Shown here piece by piece: positions 12,001 to 22,391 of a stretch of DNA of 64,000 nt. Below the pieces are notes generated by a model, which was not told where the DNA came from, made no database searches, and saw nothing but the letters and a program-made list of their open reading frames with translations. Position 1 is the stretch's first letter; each line of letters opens with the position of its first letter. The DNA comes from Prinsepia uniflora. Its lineage: Eukaryota; Streptophyta; Magnoliopsida; Rosales; Rosaceae. Where the stretch lies: NCBI GenBank assembly GCA_032719365.1, contig CM064872.1, positions 44,066,252-44,130,251 on the forward strand. Reading direction: 5' to 3'. Position numbers and translations under genes: made by a program.

Positions 12001-12128
12001 GCCCGAACTAGGGGCAAAATCATCATTCTAGGCTAACGACCTTATCGGGACCAACTAACCCCCGATTAAGCTCACTAATCCCACCTTCATCACACTACTA
12101 ATCCCGGCTCTCGGGACGGGTTGTTACA
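9062..12128 (-). repeat. M-family LTR, left copy
   Basis: A 3067-bp LTR. Read in sense it starts TGTAACAACCCGTCCCGAG at 12128 and ends with GTCCTTACA at 9062, where other family members have GTCCTGACA. It is near-identical to 28666-31686. It contains paired TTGACT motifs near the sense start, the GC-rich GCGCGTG block (about 10546-10602), the hairpin array of GAGT-TTAAAG-ACTC units (about 9596-9810) and the intron-like module (sense donor at 10257, acceptor at 9335). The minus-strand purine tract that primes plus-strand synthesis lies just right of 12128. Confidence 0.88.
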
Positions 12129-12592
12129 ATCTACCCACCTAAAAAGAATTTCGTCCCCGAAATTCCACAGCTAGTTCCCGACACCTAGGGTCTCCTACCC
12201 GGTACTCAACACTAGGTCAATAACAACCTCTCCTGGGTTTCCTGTCTATCATCTCTACCTTGGGTATTTCACTCCATCTCCACCTACCAGTTACCTTTCA
12301 TGGTGTACGCAAGGGAAACCCTATGAACAGAAAACAAAGGTATTTTACAATTCCTCATGTGGAGTACCCGAGAGCATTCACAGAGCACATTCTCGCGTAC
12401 AACCACAGATACTTCCTTACTGGCTGGCTCCTCTCTCGGTTATTACTTCGGCCACTTATCGGAATAAATCTACAAAGTCCTAAAGGCAAACTCTAGCTTG
12501 TGGGTTCTCTCCTTCAATAACCTCATATCGATCAATTATAATCACTCCTTTCCTATTCCCTCTGTCATCCTTCTACTGTAACACTCCCCAGG
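12129..12592 (-). other. M interior, non-coding 3' tail (left copy)
   Basis: Sequence between the gag stop and the polypurine side of the 3' LTR. In a complete chromovirus this place holds PR-RT-RNaseH-integrase. Here only about 460 bp remain and I see no pol motif. The same tail is at 26972-27435. Confidence 0.7.
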
Positions 12593-13486
12593 TCACCTAG
12601 GGAACATCCTAGACTCTACCCTGGGAGCCAACAACAAAGTAGGTACAACACATCCAAAAATAGTAAAAACACCTGTCCCCGCATATGGTGCCGACTGAAC
12701 CTCCTGCTGAGTCATCGAAAACACTCGAGCCTGAGATCCCGACGCTCTACCACGTCCCCTCGAACTACTAGTGGCTCCACCACCACCACCTCTAGTGCCC
12801 GCTGTCCCTGACGCTGTACTCTGTCCAGGCTCCGCCACTCCTCGGCCAACACCACCTTCCTGTGGCAACAGTGGACACACTCGTCAGAAATGACCTCGCT
12901 CTCCGCAGTAAAAACAAACATCCCGACTGGAAAGTCCTGGTCGCCCTGTCGACGCAACAGAGGTCGCACTAGCTTGCGGAGTCGGCTGTGCTCGGTAACC
13001 ACGAAATCCTGAACTCTGGAAACTACCAGGTCTACCGAAACGATCATCACCCGACGATGATGCTCCACCGAAGTTACCTCTCTTCGATGTCCTCTGGCTC
13101 GAAGCTCCAGAAAAAGATGGCTCCCGGCGTCCCACCGGCAAACTAGCCTCAACCCTCACCGCAGCATCCGACAACTCTCGGAGAGCAGCAAACGATCCAG
13201 CCGTCACTATGGCTCGAATCTCGCGTCGCAAGCCCAATTCAAATCTACGACACTTCTCAGCTTCAGTGGCCAGGAATGCAGGAGCAAACCGAGACAACAT
13301 CTGAAATTTTCGTTCGTACTCAGCCACACTCATATTCTCTTGTTGAAGCTGCAGAAACTCTGCCTCCTTGACATCCCGGAAAGAACGAGGATAATACTGC
13401 TCCAGGAACCGTTCCCTAAACGTCTCCCAAGTTACCGTATGGGCATCCTAAACAGACAACTCGAGGGTATACCACCACTCATATGG
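12593..13486 (-). pseudogene. gag: M gag, left copy, truncated at its 5' end
   Basis: The minus-strand frame carries the retrotransposon Gag domain (WETFRERFLEQYY ... SVAEYERKFQMLSRFAP ... EAEKCRRFELGL), a Gly/Ser-rich linker and a CCHC knuckle beginning CFYCGERGHF. A TGA then replaces an arginine codon, so the last knuckle cysteine is read only past the stop. The frame continues to TGVFTIFG, the first residues of a protease domain, and ends after about 20 unrelated residues at 12593. The N-terminus is missing: homology breaks at about 13486, which corresponds to about 28330 in the right copy. Gag forms the cytoplasmic particle that packages element RNA. The protease start without any protease body indicates that M arose from a complete element by an internal deletion of pol. 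Confidence 0.8.
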
Positions 13487-13559
13487 TGACTCACCAAAAC
13501 GGTCGACTCTACCCCAAACTTCGCGACTTTACATTTGAAGCTCGACGGCAAAACAGAGT
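13487..13559. repeat. Junction: short M-LTR piece between M gag and P integrase
   Basis: About 70 bp here match M LTR positions 10898-10970 closely. The left boundary to the M gag shows a few filler bases. The right boundary to the P integrase shares GAGT (13556-13559) between both partners. It is a three-part mosaic junction. Confidence 0.75.
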
Positions 13560-14757
13560 TTGTCAGCAGGTGTCTGATTTGCCGAGTATGAAATGGGAGA
13601 TTGCCGAGTTTGTCAGCAGGTGTCTGATTTGCCAGCAAGTGAAGGCTGAGAAACAACGACCTTATGGAGCCTTGCAACCACTACCTATCCCGGAATGGAA
13701 ATGGGATCACTTAACGATGGATTTTGTGTTTGGACTTCCTAGGACACCCAGAGGTCACGATGGAGTTTGGGTGATTGTGGACAGGCTTACGAAATCAGCT
13801 CATTTCTTGCCGGTGCGAGAGAACTTCAGGATGACACAGTTGGCTCAGTTATTGATTGACGAGATCATCCGGTTGCACGGTACTCCGGAATCAATTGTTT
13901 CTGACAGAGAAACGAGGTTTACATCTCAGTTTTGACAAAGTCTACATGAAGCTTTTGGGACGAAACTTCGTTTCAGTACCGCCTTTCATCCTCAGACTGA
14001 CGTCCAGTCTGAGCGGACCATCCAGATACTGGAGGATATGATGCGAGCTTGCGTTCTGCAATTTCAAGACACTTGGGAATCACATCTAGCCTTGATGGAA
14101 TTTGCCTACAACAACAGCTATCAGGAGAGCATTGGGATGGCTCCGTACGAAGCCTTGTACGGACGGCAGTGCAGAACCCCGTTGTGTTGGAGGGATGTGG
14201 GTGAAAGGAAGCTGACTAAATCCGAATTGGTGGAATTGACAACCGAGAAGGTCAAACTCATCAGGGATAGGCTCAAGGCAGCCCAAGACAGACAAAAGAG
14301 CTATGTGGACCATCGGATTAGAGATCTTGAGTTTGCGGTCGGAGATCGGATATTTCTGAAACTGTCCCCTTGGAAGGGTGTGGTGAGATTCGGCAGGCGA
14401 GGGAAGTTGAGCCCTCGTTATATCGGACCGTATGAGATTACCGAGAGGATTGGCCCGGTGGCCTACAGGTTAGCACTACCGCCCGAACTTTCGAGGGTCC
14501 ACGACGTTTTTCATGTGTCGATGTTGCGGAAATATGTGTTTGACGCATCTCATGTACTGGAGGAACAACCTATTGAACTCCGAGAAGACTTGAGCTTTGG
14601 GGAACAGCTAGTGCAGATTTTGGATAGGAAGGATAAGGTGCTACGTCGGAAGACCGTTCCTCTGGTAAAGGTCCTTTGGAGGAACCAGAATGTGGAGGAA
14701 GCCACATGGGAACCCGAAGCGCAGATGCGAGAACAGTTCCCCTACTTGTTTCCTTGA
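13560..14757 (+). pseudogene. pol: P integrase/chromodomain 3' part, left partial copy
   Basis: Near-identical to 21204-22355. It starts within the zinc-binding region, and the left end carries an imperfect 50-bp tandem duplication (13559-13583 repeated at 13609-13633) that doubles CLICQQ. The integrase core follows with MDFVFGLP (first Asp), SDRET in place of SDRDP, and an in-frame TGA at 13933-13935 replacing the Trp of RFW. After it come HPQTDVQSE (Gly to Val, third catalytic Glu present), the GPY/F-type end and the chromodomain-like VLWRNQNVEEATWEP. It is inactive. It is followed by a purine tract and the LTR at 14795, so it is the 3' end of a preceding P copy. Confidence 0.85.
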
Positions 14758-14794
14758 AATTTCGGGATGAAATTTCTTAAGGAGGGGGGGAGAT

Positions 14795-17700
14795 TGTAAC
14801 GCCCCGGAAATTCGGGAAATGTAATATTGTAAAATAATGAATAAAATGACGTTTTTACCCTTGTGATTCGTATGGTCAATTTGTTGACTTTTTGATCGGG
14901 GGGTCGAACGGGCGTTGAGCGATGACCGTGACGTAGTTTGGGACGTCACGAGTTCATAGACAGGTGGCACGTCTGATTCGGACGAACATGGTGAAAGTTA
15001 TGACGTGCGGAAGTCCAGGGGCATTATCGTAAATTAGACGTTATAGGGGGAAAAAGTTGACTTTTTGTTTGACAATTGATATTCACATGACTCGAAGACC
15101 GTTATGTTCGTCTCGACGTCCCGAGTACAACGACAGGCGGCACGCGTGAAACGGACATCGGGTGACCGAGTTACGGGTCACGGAAGTTGGAGGGCATTTT
15201 GGTAATTATTGCACAGAGGGGCATTTTGGTTATTTCACGGCAGTTACTGTAGCACCACCGTGAAAAACAGAGCACACGGCCATGCCGTGGTGTTTTGTGC
15301 GTGCATTTGTTTATGGCTTAGTGGACTGATGCGTGGGCTTTGTTTAAGAGAATTGAGGAAGTGGGAAGCACAGCATGGGAGGCTTGATCAGAGCTCAGAG
15401 CACGGCTGAGATTAAAAATGGCCATGGAGTCTGTGCTTGTGGGAAACCCATTTTCAGAGACCACAGTTGGTCTCCCACGAGTTGTTGGCCACATTGATCG
15501 ATCAACCGTGTAAGAGAGTGAGGAGAGGATTCGTTTGGGTCATTTGGTGCATCAGTGTGAAGGCTGAGGTTGAGAGAGACGGTGAGAAAACAGTTTCGGG
15601 TTTTTGGGGGGAAACTCAGAGTTCAATTCCTACGGGCTTTGAGGCAAAACTAAACACATAGGGAGACTTCTGGGAGTGACAGAAACACGACGGTGCTAGA
15701 GTTGCAGAGATTGGAGCCCGTTTTGCCCAGGAACCCAAGTTCCAGTTCGAGGGAAAACCCAGTGGAGGGAAAAATCGAAGATCAAATCGTGGGGACATTC
15801 GAGCTAAACTAAGGGCCGTTCTAGTCTTCTGGGAGCAAAAGGAAACCAATCACATCGATTTCGAAGGACATCACTCGCGAATTGGTCAAGAACTGAGCTC
15901 CTTGGTTCGGAGAATTGTCGAGCTTGAGGACGACGACTTCCAGGTAACGGCAAGTTCAATTGATTCTGCTATTGTGTTCGTATAAGTCCCCTTAAGCTAC
16001 TGGTGAAGTTAATTTGGAAATGGAACCGTGTAGGGTGAGTTCCAGACTTTGATTTGTTCGACTGTTTCAGTTTGAGTTGGGGCATTTTGGTGTTAGTCGA
16101 GGTTAATCATCAATGCAGACCTAAAATTAACGGATTAGAGAAGATAATAGGATTGAAAACGAGAGGAATTGATTGAGAATTGAGCTTGAACTGGTCGTGT
16201 TGATTCGCGGGTAATAGACCCGTTTATCAGTCTATCCGGGTAAGGACGAAGGTACTGTAGCTTGGCGCGTGGCCTTCACGCGCAGCCACCTTGGGTGGCG
16301 CGTGATGGCACGTGCGATGTTAACTCCGATCACGGTCAACACGAGATTTAATCCTTTCAGTTTAATTAACATTTTATCTTTAGAGTTCGAGTGGATCGGG
16401 AGTCATTCGGGATAATTTCGGGAGTCCGGAAGGTTAAGTCTCTAAGTTTATTTTCGCCGAAAAATCCGGGAAAATTAGGAAAAATCCTACGAGTTATTTT
16501 GGGATGTTTGTAACCCTCCTTATGCATTTTTACAGGCCCGGACACTTCTGAAGCTACGGAGGAGTGCGAGGGGCGCGATTGACGGGTCCTAAAACCGTGA
16601 GTGGACTTTTTGATTTCTAAACTGGGCATGCATGACTATTTTACTTGTTTATCATATGGTTTTGCATATGATTTTATGATGGTGATATGATATTTTGGTG
16701 TTACGTATTTTCACGCTTTTCGAGACATTCATCGTATTTCACGCATTTCGAGGTTACGGTTTTTGCTTATGCATGAATGATGTTTTGATGAAGTATCTGG
16801 ATATGATTATGCATGTTACGGATTTATGATGTTTTGATTATAATTGTGAAGTGATTTCGGAATTGAATGTGAATTCGGACATAAGTCCTATTATGACGTG
16901 ATATGATTTCGGAATGATGTTGGAAAACGGTTTATGATGAATCCTGGTTTATTGTGTTTAAAAAACGGCTTTGGGTTTATAGACTTGATTGATCGTTGGA
17001 TCTGGTTTTGGGTTTAAAGACCCGGTATATTGATGACGGGGGAGGGCCCGAAAATTGGGTCTAAAGACCTAGATTGAGTTTAAAGACTCGTGAGTTTAAA
17101 GACTCGGTTATTGTGATGCCCCCGAGGCCTATTGATCATGTTTTGAGTTTAAAGACTCGTTGATATCCCGGGAAGGCCTGATATTGAGTTTAAAGACTCG
17201 GATGGATCCAACGGCATAATTGTGATTATTGATTCACTTTTTACTTGATTTGTGCAATTGATGTTTCAAAATGACGGTTTCTGGATTCTGGTAATATTAA
17301 ATTGTTTTACATGAGTTATGACGATTCTCTGTAACGTTTTTCATGTGTCGGAAAAAGAGTTTTCAAAGGTTTAATACGCGATTTTTGAATATTTGGTTAT
17401 GAATGCGTGTTACAAAACTGGAGGGCGAACCCGATTTCGGAAAACTGTTTTCCTGTAAAACTTATGTTTCGGTCCACTCACACTTTGTTGTTTTAAATTC
17501 CCTCCAGGTCGTGGTATAAGTGCGGGGGCAAGCACCGAGGCAGGGGCGGAGGCATAAAGTTTTTCGTTGCGGAGTAGTTAGTTCACAGAGTAGGATTTGT
17601 TCTTTAACCTGTTTTGTAATATTGCTCTGTGAAACTGTGGACTTGATGTCCAGTCGGATGTATTTGTTTAATCTCCCTGGTCTGACAATGGGTGTGTTGT

Positions 17701-17796
17701 AATATTATTTAGTTTTCCGGTCTTTTGGATTCGGTTGTCAGACGGGAGCAGGATGCTTCCCGATTATCGAGGCGATAATCAGGGTGGGTCCTGTCA
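14795..17796 (+). repeat. P LTR 1
   Basis: A 3002-bp LTR from TGTAACGCCCCGG to GGTCCTGTCA. It serves as the 3' LTR of the left partial P copy and as the 5' LTR of the full unit. It is near-identical to LTR 2. It contains TTGACT motifs near 14883 and 15056, the block GACGTCACGAGTTCATAGAC (14943), the GC-rich GCGCGTG block (16253-16316), the intron-like module (donor 16597, acceptor AG 17506-17507) and GRGT-TTAAAG-ACYC hairpins between about 17007 and 17200. Confidence 0.9.
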
Positions 17797-17798
17797 AT

Positions 17799-17811
17799 TG
17801 GCATCAGAGTC
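17799..17811 (+). promoter_or_regulatory. P primer-binding site, degenerate
   Basis: TGGCATCAGAGTC lies 2 nt after the 5' LTR. It is complementary to the 3' end of initiator tRNA-Met except for changes from the usual TGGTATCAGAGC, which is present intact after LTR 2. Confidence 0.75.
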
Positions 17812-17895
17812 TAGGTTTACGATTTGTGTCTGGCACTCGGGTGTGCCTTGATTATTGTACTAACTTATGCCTCTTTCAGAGAGGGACGATCGGCC

Positions 17896-18972
17896 ATGCC
17901 TCCGCGACGCGAACCCCCTCCACGACCTGATGGTGATGCCGAGAGTGCTTCGATCGAGCGAGCCCAGCGTCTTGGGGCTACAGTGTTTGGTGGTGGAGCG
18001 GATCCCGAGGATGCTCACCGTTGGATTTCTCTGTTCGAGCGGATTTTTGCTGTGATGCACTGTCCTCTTGAGGAGCGAGTTGTATTGGCTACCTTTTTGC
18101 TTGATGGATCTGCTTGTGAGTGGTGGTACGCTCTGGAGTTGTCGGGTTGGGATGCCCGTACAGTGACTTGGGAGACCTTTCGTGAACGGTTTCTGGATCA
18201 GTATTATCCCCGTTCATTCCGTGATGCTAGGGAGACCGATTTTCTGCAGCTCCAACAGGGGAGCAAGTCGGTAGCTGAGTATGAGCAGAAGTTTCAGATG
18301 CTAGCCCGTTTTTCTCCTACCTTTGTGTCTACTGAGGCTGAGAAATGTCGTAGGTTTGAGCTTGGCCTACGGGGTGAGATATGGGCCATTGTGACGGCCG
18401 GAGCTTTTGCTACTCTCAGGGAGTTGTCAGATGCCGCAGTGCGGGTTGAGGCCAGTCTCCCGACACGTCCACAGTACTCTGGTGGTGGACAACGTCGAGA
18501 GCGTTCATATCCTGGACCGTATGGTCAGAGAGCCCCGAAGAAAGGACGTTATGGTGGAGCCTCATCTGCAGGCAATGATCGTTATGGCAGGCCTGGTAAC
18601 TATCAGTGTTCCGGATTCCGAGCACCTAGGGCGCAGACTGCTCCGCAGGCGAGCGCGACTTCGGTTGCTTCCACAGGACGGCATAGTGGTGGTTTTGCTC
18701 GCGATGCTTCCAGTGTTATCTGTTTCTTCTGTGGCGAGCGGGGCCACTATCGGAAGGAGTGTCCATCTTTGCCACAGGGTGGTGGCGCAGGTCGGGGTGG
18801 AGCAGAGCAGGGACGGAGCACAGCTGCAGTTTCTGGAACTGGGAGTACTAGAGGAGGTGGTGTTGGAGCGGCTAATGGACTGAGGGGCCGGGGCCGTGGG
18901 CGAGCAGCTGGACCACAGGCTCGAGTTTTTGCTGTTACGCAGCAGGAGGCCAAGCAGTACCTGGTGTTGTGA
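17896..18972 (+). pseudogene. gag: P gag polyprotein, frame broken from pol
   Basis: The start is the ATG of MPPRREPPPRPDGD, matching the M gag start (MPPRRGPSPRP); an upstream in-frame ATG at 17824 lies in the leader. About 358 codons. The Gag domain (residues about 45-190) has FERIFAVMHC, WETFRERFLDQYYPRSF and SVAEYEQKFQML. A Gly/Arg-rich linker follows, then a complete CCHC knuckle CFFCGERGHYRKEC (about residues 275-290). In this lineage gag and pol usually form one frame. Here the frame ends at TGA 18970-18972 because a base appears to be missing near 18957 (AAGCAGTACCTGG), and pol continues in another frame. The protein could still form particles, but no Gag-Pol would be made. Confidence 0.85.
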
Positions 18973-20990
18973 CAGGTACACTCACGATCTTTGGGCATGA
19001 TGTTTGTGCTTTAATTGATCCCGGAGCTACTCATTCATTTATATCACGGGACTGTGAGTTGTTGGCGGGTAGAGAGGTGTCCGCCTTGGATTGTGACTTG
19101 GGTGTGAGTACACCCATAGGAGATGTATTTGTGGTGAATCAAGTGTTGCGGGAGTGTCCCGTAATGGTAGGTGATGTTGGTTTGGTAGCAGATTTGATAC
19201 TCTTGGACTTGCACGACTTTGATGTCATTTTGGGAATGGATTGGTTGACGCTCCATCATGCTTCTATCGAATGTGTCGATAAGAAGGTTACTTTTCGGAG
19301 CCCTAGGTTACCGGAAACCACCTTTCAGGGAATACAACGACCAACTCCTGTCAGAGTGATTTCAGCCCTGAAGGCAAGTAAGTTGTTGAGGAAGGGGTGC
19401 TAGTGATACTTAGCTCACGTGATGGACTCACGAGCTGCACCATTGAGGGTGGAGGATATACCGATAGTACGGGAGTTTCCGGATGTCTTTCCGGAGGATC
19501 TACCAGGATTGCCACCGCATCGAGATGTCGAGTTCACTATTGATCTGGTTCCAGGTACGCAACCTATCTCTCAGACTCCGTATCGTATGGCGCCAGCTGA
19601 GTTGAAAGAACTGAAAGCGCAGTTGCAAGAATTACTTGAGATGGGGTTTATTCGACCGAGTGTATCTCCCTAGGGAGCCCCGGTGTTGTTTGTGAGGAAA
19701 AAGGATGGGAGTTTGAGACTCTGCATTGATTACAGGCAACTGAATAAAGTAACAGTCAGGAACAAATACCCGTTGCCTCGGATCGATGATTTGTTCGAGC
19801 AGCTGTGAGGAGCGCAGTACTTCTCCAAAATTGATCTTCGTTCTGGGTATCATCAGTTGCGGGTTAAGGATGAGGATGTACCCAAGACAGCCTTTAGGAC
19901 CCGTTATGGTCATTATGGGTTCCTTGTGATGCCGTTTGGTTTGACCAACGCACCCGCAGCGTTTATGAATTTGATGAACCGAGTGTTGCAGCCTTACTTG
20001 GATCGCTTTGTCATCGTGTTCATTGACGGTATCCTAGTCTACTCGAGGAGTGCGGAAGCGCACGAGGAGCACTTAAGGATGGTGCTGGGTACCTTAAGGG
20101 AAAACCAGTTGTATGCGAAACTCAGCAAGTGCCAGTTTTGGTTGACGAGCGTGAGTTTCTTGGGGCATGTGATCTCAACAGGCGGGATCAGTGTGGATTC
20201 TCAGAAAATTGAGGCAGTGGCGAAGTGGGAACAACCGAGGACCGTCACTGAAGTCAGAAGTTTCTTGGGCTTGGCTGGTTACTACAGGAAGTTTGTAGAG
20301 GGTTTCTCTACCATTGCTGCCCCGTTAACGCGACTGACGCGGAAGGGAGTCAAGTTTGACTGGGATGACGATTATGAGCGTAGTTTTCGGGAGCTAAAGG
20401 ATAGGCTGACATCTGCTCCTATACTGACCCTTCTTGACGACAGCGGAGCATTCGAGGTGTACAGTGATGCATCCTTACAGGGTTTGGGATGTGTGCTAAT
20501 GCAGCATGGGAAAGTGATTGCCTATGCTTCGCGCCAGTTGAAACCCCATGAGCGCAATTATCCGACGCACGACTTGGAGTTAGCTGCTGTTGTGCATGCG
20601 TTGAAAATTTGGAGACATCACCTGTATGGTGCGACTTGCAGAATGTTCACGGATCACAAAAGCCTGAAGTACTTGTTCACTCAGAAGGAGTTAAATGTGA
20701 GGCAACGACGGTGGCTAGAGCTAATTAAGGATTATGATTACACGATTGAGTACCACCCGGGAAAAGCCAATGTGGTGGCTGATGCTCTAAGCCGGAAGTC
20801 AACACATTCTGTAGCACATCTACGGACGGTTCATTTACCACTTTTGGTTGAACTCCGTAAGACTAGCATTGATTTGGGTTTGGATGGCCAAGGTGTCTTC
20901 CTGGCTAATTTTCATGTGAGACCACTTTTGATCGATCGGATAGTTGAGGTTCAATCTCAAGATCCTGTCTCATGTGTACTTTGAATTGAA
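18969..20990 (+). pseudogene. pol: P pol: protease, reverse transcriptase, RNase H, with stops and a dead RT site
   Basis: One frame carries all domains but holds five in-frame stops (19401 TAG, 19404 TGA, 19671 TAG, 19806 TGA, 20982 TGA). Protease: ALIDPGATHSFIS, where the usual motif is DSGA or DTGA. RT: FPDVFPEDLPGLPP, LRLCIDYRQLN, FSKIDLRSGYHQ and PFGLTNAPAAF. The catalytic motif reads VFIDGILVYS instead of FIDD, because the second aspartate codon is GGT (20028-20030). RNase H: VYSDASLQGLGCVL, ASRQLKPHERNYPTHDLEL, FTDHKSLKYLF and HPGKANVVADALSRK. Several stops fit CGA-to-TGA or TGG-to-TAG change, as expected from deamination of methylated cytosine. The element cannot transpose on its own. 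Confidence 0.88.
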
Positions 20991-22355
20991 GTGGAAGCTG
21001 GTGAACGGCTAGATTTCACAGTCAGGGAGGATGGAGCTTTGCTAAAAGAAGGACGGTTGTGCGTGCCCGATGTTGAGGCACTGAAGAAGGAGATCTTGGA
21101 CGAGGCTCATAGTTCGGCCTACGCGATGCATCCTGGTGGGACCAAGATGTATCGTACCTTGCGAGAACACTATTGGTGGCCGGGTATGAAACGGGAGATT
21201 TCCGAGTTTGTCAGCAGGTGTCTGATTTGCCAGCAAGTGAAGGCTGAGAGACAACGACCTTATGGAGCCTTGCAACCACTACCTATCCTGGAATGGAAAT
21301 GGGATCACTTAACGATGGATTTTGTGTTTGGACTTCCTAGGACACCCAGAGGTCATGATGGAGTTTGGGTGATTGTGGACAGGCTTACGAAATCATCTCA
21401 TTTCTTTCCGGTGCGAGAGAACTTCAGGATGACACAGTTGGCTCAGTTATTCATTGACGAGATCATCCGGTTGCACGGTACTCCAGAATCAATATTTTCT
21501 GACAGAGACCCGAGGTTTACTTCTCGGTTTTGGCAAAGTCTACAGGAAGCTTTTGGGACGAAACTTCGTTTCAGTACCGCCTTTCATCCTCAGACTGACG
21601 GCCAGTCTGAGCAGACCATCCAGATACTGGAGGATATGATGCGAGCTTGCGTTTTGCAATTTCAAGACACTTGGGAATCACATCTAGCCTTGATGGAATT
21701 TTCCTACAACAACATCTATCAGGCGAGCATTGGGATGGCTCCGTACGAAGCCTTGTACGGACGGCAGTGCAGAACCCCGTTGTGTTGGACGGATGTGGGT
21801 GAAAGGAAGCTGACTAAATCCGAATTGGTGGAATTGACAACCGAGAAGGTCAAACTCATCAGGGATAGGCTCAAGGCAGCCCAAGACAGACAAAAGAGCT
21901 ATGTGGACCATCGGATTAGAGATCTTGAGTTTACGGTCGGAGATCGGGTATTTCTGAAACTGTCCCCTTGGAAGGGTGTGGTGAGATTCGGCAGGCGAGG
22001 GAAGTTGAGCCCTCGTTATATCGGACCGTATGAGATTACCGAGAGGATTGGCCCGGTGGCCTACAGGTTAGCACTACCGCCCGAACTTTCGAGGGTCCAC
22101 GACGTTTTTCATGTGTCGATGTTGCGGAAATATGTGTTTGACGCATCTCATGTACTGGAGGAAGAACCCATTGAACTCCGAGAAGACTTGAGCTTTGGGG
22201 AACAGCCAGTGCAGATTTTGGATAGGAAGGATAAGGTGCTACGTAGGAAGACCGTTCCTCTGGTAAAGGTCCTTTGGAGGAACCAGAATGTGGAGGAAGC
22301 CACATGGGAACCCGAAGCGCAGATGCGAGAACAGTTCCCCTACTTGTTTCCTTGA
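20991..22355 (+). CDS. pol: P integrase with chromodomain-like C-terminus (open, remnant of pol)
   Basis: 454 codons are open, in the same frame as the broken upstream pol. Order: zinc-binding HHCC region (HPGGTKMYRTLREHYWWPGM ... CLICQQ), core with the catalytic triad in MDFVFGLP, SDRDPRFTSRFW and HPQTDGQSE, then the GPY/F-like module (LSPRYIGPYEITERIGPVAY, HDVFHVSML), then VLWRNQNVEEATWEPE typical of chromodomain tails in Tekay/Del-type elements. Chromodomain tails are thought to steer integration into heterochromatin. No separate promoter or translation signal is seen, so this is unlikely to be made alone. It ends 36 bp before LTR 2, after the purine tract AAGGAGGGGGGAGA. Confidence 0.85.
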   Translation: MEAGERLDFTVREDGALLKEGRLCVPDVEALKKEILDEAHSSAYAMHPGGTKMYRTLREHYWWPGMKREISEFVSRCLICQQVKAERQRPYGALQPLPILEWKWDHLTMDFVFGLPRTPRGHDGVWVIVDRLTKSSHFFPVRENFRMTQLAQLFIDEIIRLHGTPESIFSDRDPRFTSRFWQSLQEAFGTKLRFSTAFHPQTDGQSEQTIQILEDMMRACVLQFQDTWESHLALMEFSYNNIYQASIGMAPYEALYGRQCRTPLCWTDVGERKLTKSELVELTTEKVKLIRDRLKAAQDRQKSYVDHRIRDLEFTVGDRVFLKLSPWKGVVRFGRRGKLSPRYIGPYEITERIGPVAYRLALPPELSRVHDVFHVSMLRKYVFDASHVLEEEPIELREDLSFGEQPVQILDRKDKVLRRKTVPLVKVLWRNQNVEEATWEPEAQMREQFPYLFP

Positions 22356-22391
22356 AATTTCGGGATGAAATTTCTTAAGGAGGGGGGAGAT

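Noticed and set aside
12260..12496. 78-codon plus-strand frame in the M interior tail (copy at 27103-27339)
   Set aside because: Antisense to the element with no domain; shared only because both M copies share the sequence.
13483..13935. 150-codon frame as a new integrase-like gene
   Set aside because: It is a fusion across the M-LTR/P joint and ends at a nonsense codon in the integrase core.
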